From Streptomyces sp. NBC_01296 (lineage in GTDB: Bacteria; Actinomycetota; Actinomycetes; Streptomycetales; Streptomycetaceae): a DNA stretch of 64,000 bases. Shown one piece after another: positions 62,386 to 64,000 of this stretch. The stretch spans positions 464,453 to 528,452 of the forward strand of contig NZ_CP130721.1 of NCBI RefSeq assembly GCF_035984415.1, read 5' to 3'. The notes under the pieces are model-generated. The model saw only the letters and a list, made by a program, of their open reading frames with translations, was not told the origin of the DNA and searched no databases. Position 1 is the stretch's first letter. Each line of letters opens with the position of its first letter. Position numbers and translations under genes: made by a program.

Positions 62386-62427
62386 GCGGTGCCCACCCGG
62401 ACAAGCCGGGTGGGCACCGCCTTTTTT
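62386..62427 (+). terminator. intrinsic terminator after the HTH gene
   Basis: A perfect 15-bp stem (62386-62400 with 62406-62420, GCGGTGCCCACCCGG), 5-base loop, then CTTTTTT. Classic Rho-independent terminator, clear by Streptomyces standards. Confidence 0.93.
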
Positions 62428-62502
62428 GCAACATGCATGGCGGGTTCCGATCGCGTGGCAGACGGCCGCCCCTGCCGGGCCGGCGCATGTGCCTGCGTGC
62501 GT

Positions 62503-62871
62503 TCAGCGGCGTCGGAGGAGGTAGGGGACGACGACGGCTGCGTATACGCCGGCGGTGCTGACCCCGGTGGCTACGGGGTTGGCCCAGGACGGTGCGAGCC
62601 GTACCGCCAGGAGCGCGCCGATGGCGAGGACGAAGCCGAGCACTCCGATGAGTGCGTCTCGCTGCCGCCGCCGCGTCAGCTGCTGCGCGTTGGTCTCGGT
62701 GGTCTCGCTCGCCTCGGCTTGGGTGGACGCGTTGGTGATCCTTTCCTTGGGCCCGGAGTCGGGCTGGTTGGTTGGGTGCGAGGGCACCTGTGCGAGTCCG
62801 GCCGGCGGGGGTCGAGTTCTCGCGAATTTGCGTTTCGTGCCTGTTCGGAGGCTGTCTGGTGAGTGCGACAC
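62503..62871 (-). CDS. small membrane protein with two helices
   Basis: 122 aa at most. N-terminal 60 residues polar (NASTQAEASETTETNAQQLTRRRQRD), then helices ALIGVLGFVLAIGALLAVRLA and PVATGVSTAGVYAAVVVPYLL and a basic end RRR. The start could be internal. Convergent with the HTH gene across the terminator. Function unknown. Confidence 0.6.
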   Translation of the reverse strand: MSHSPDSLRTGTKRKFARTRPPPAGLAQVPSHPTNQPDSGPKERITNASTQAEASETTETNAQQLTRRRQRDALIGVLGFVLAIGALLAVRLAPSWANPVATGVSTAGVYAAVVVPYLLRRR

Positions 62872-63459
62872 CGCGGGTGATTGTCACTGGGGTGCTGCGG
62901 TTGTCGTCATCGCGGGTGGGGTGTCGTTCGTACTGGTCAGGGGTGGGTTGGCTCCTGGTGGTGACATTCTGGTGCGGTGTGTTCGGTGTCATCGTGTGCG
63001 TTGTTGCTGGACAGCGGGGTGCGGTGTCTATGGGGCGGGTCGGCCGGCGTCCGGGGTGGGCCGTTGTTGTCCGGTCTCTGTCGCCGGTCAGTGAAGCTGA
63101 GCAGTCGTCAAGGCTCTGACCTGGGGGTTGTGCAGTTTGGGTGAGCGGGTTTGGTGATGGGTCGGCTCACTGAATCTGCGTAGCATCGGAGTTCGTTGGT
63201 CTTCTGACCTGCGGTGTTCGTCGGCCTGACCGCGCTGCGCAGGTTGGTTGGGAACTGTGCAGTTTCACTGGTCGTCGACAGACCCTACCGCCGCACCAGG
63301 TGTGGTGCTCAACCTCGTTTCCCGGGCTTATCCGGCTAGCAGATTGAGTCACCGAGCGGGTGGTGGCCCTGGCTGCCGGCAGAGCGGTGGGGATGTGGTG
63401 GTCTAGTGGGCTCGAGAAGCAGCACAAGAAGGATCACCTGACTGCGGGGAGATAAGACG
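62872..63459. other. GT-rich intergenic stretch, no gene seen
   Basis: Translations are low-complexity (Val/Gly/Cys-rich). Lies between a small membrane protein gene and the last gene before the hairpin array. Confidence 0.45.
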
Positions 63460-63831
63460 TTGGGTCCGTGGGACGTCAAAGAGGACGGAGATCGTGAGCA
63501 GTGGGCGTGGAGCCCGCTGGTTGGTGTGGGGCCGTTGGAGTTCGGTATGAGGCCGGACGAGGTGGCCGCAGCGCTCAGCGGCCCGGAACCTCGCACACGG
63601 TCGTGTGCCGGGTATCACGACCGCAGTGCAGTGCCCATCTGGGAGCGGTACCCCGACCCCGGGGTGGCGCTCTACTACACGGGCGCGGGCCACCTGGCGG
63701 CCGTAGCTGTCGATGCCCTGAACGGCCCTCAGGTCCCCCTGGACGGTATGGGGTTGGTCGGGCGTGTGCCCTCAGGCCTGGGGTGGGAGCGAAGCGGACA
63801 CCCCAACGAGCCGAAGGCTCGGACCCCGTGA
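63460..63831 (+). CDS. N-terminal part of a hypothetical protein, cut by the hairpin array
   Basis: TTG start with GGGGAG 8 nt upstream: DREQWAWSPLVGVGPLEFGM then RPDEVAAALSGPEP, ending YYTGAGHLAAVAVDALNGPQ, VPLDGMGLVGRVPSG. This is typical of a Streptomyces protein that should continue for perhaps 100 more residues. At about 63779 the coding character stops and hairpin DNA begins; the remaining residues (ERSGHPNEPKARTP) are encoded by hairpins. The gene seems truncated by terminal DNA. Confidence 0.65.
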   Translation: MGPWDVKEDGDREQWAWSPLVGVGPLEFGMRPDEVAAALSGPEPRTRSCAGYHDRSAVPIWERYPDPGVALYYTGAGHLAAVAVDALNGPQVPLDGMGLVGRVPSGLGWERSGHPNEPKARTP

Positions 63832-64000
63832 AACGGGGTCACCCAGGCCCGCGAAGCGGGCCGTTCGGGTGGAGCGCAGCGGAACCCGAACCTGTCCGGA
63901 GCGAAGCGCAGGACACTGGCCCGAAGGGCCAGCTCTGGCTCGGCGAAGCCGAGCCCCGCCAGCGCAGCGAGGCGGTTCTCTCCTGAGCGCGTAGCGCTCA
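63779..64000. repeat. array of ten hairpins with GNA triloops, telomere-like
   Basis: Palindromes at 63779-63805, 63807-63821, 63823-63839, 63846-63862, 63863-63891, 63893-63915, 63916-63932, 63937-63955, 63956-63975 and 63984-64000. Each folds with a GNA loop: GAA in seven (for example GGCCCGC-GAA-GCGGGCC), GCA in two, GTA in the last. Dense GNA-loop palindromes are the mark of Streptomyces linear-replicon ends, where the single-stranded 3' overhang folds for Tpg/Tap end patching. The sequence is not the common archetypal telomere. Confidence 0.75.

Overview
The window is high-GC actinobacterial DNA and almost certainly comes from Streptomyces. The evidence is codon usage, GTG and TTG starts with strong GGAGG-type ribosome sites, an HU protein with a long lysine-rich tail (HupS type), a DUF2637/SpdB2-like membrane protein next to a GntR regulator, an sIHF remnant, a replication-relaxation gene and Streptomyces-type IS5/IS630/ISL3 elements. 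There are few housekeeping genes. Many IS remnants, frameshifted genes, plasmid-type genes and predicted conflict genes point to a linear plasmid or the accessory arm of a linear chromosome. The last 220 bases are ten back-to-back hairpins with GNA triloops, the style of Streptomyces telomere DNA, so the right edge may lie at or near a replicon end. I see no rRNA, tRNA or CRISPR array.

Layout. 0-10 kb: ISL3 transposase; two small secreted proteins lying between two remnants of one IS5-type element; a membrane-anchored Ser/Thr kinase flanked by 35-bp direct repeats; one decayed and one intact IS630; a GNAT acetyltransferase. 10-13 kb: a small protein resembling eukaryotic ADF/cofilin, an isoamylase-early-set protein and an ATP-dependent DNA ligase of the NHEJ type. 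13.2-20.9 kb: a ku gene interrupted by a 6.9-kb Tn554-like transposon (TnpA, TnpB, TnpC plus a thioredoxin-reductase-like cargo gene); its ends, 10-bp inverted repeats and flanking CCCAGG hexamers can be read exactly. 21-26 kb: a small membrane protein, HU/HupS, an SLOG/LOG-type protein and an EEP-type phosphoesterase. 26-34 kb: a broken replication-relaxation gene, IS5 remnants, two small regulatory/acetyltransferase operons and a RsbW-like ATPase.

34-50 kb looks like a defence or conflict island. It holds a trypco2 protein with a trypsin-STAND-TPR protein, a three-gene SMC-ATPase/nuclease operon of the ABC-three-component (Lamassu-like) type, and a large HTH-NTPase-repeat protein. Phosphotransferase, sIHF and HEAT-like pseudogenes lie among them.

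50-62.4 kb looks like a plasmid or ICE backbone: a HTH protein of the plasmid-replication-associated type, a GntR repressor with inverted-repeat operators, a DUF2637 protein split by a -1 frameshift, a GGTGAC-rich iteron field, a third IS630, a G-tract repeat array, a lipoprotein and a degraded secreted protein, a small membrane protein and a HTH regulator followed by a strong terminator. 62.5-64 kb holds a two-helix membrane protein and a gene whose 3' end runs into the hairpin array.

The most notable findings are the precise transposon insertion into ku, the cofilin-like protein, the two predicted multi-gene conflict systems and the terminal hairpin array.
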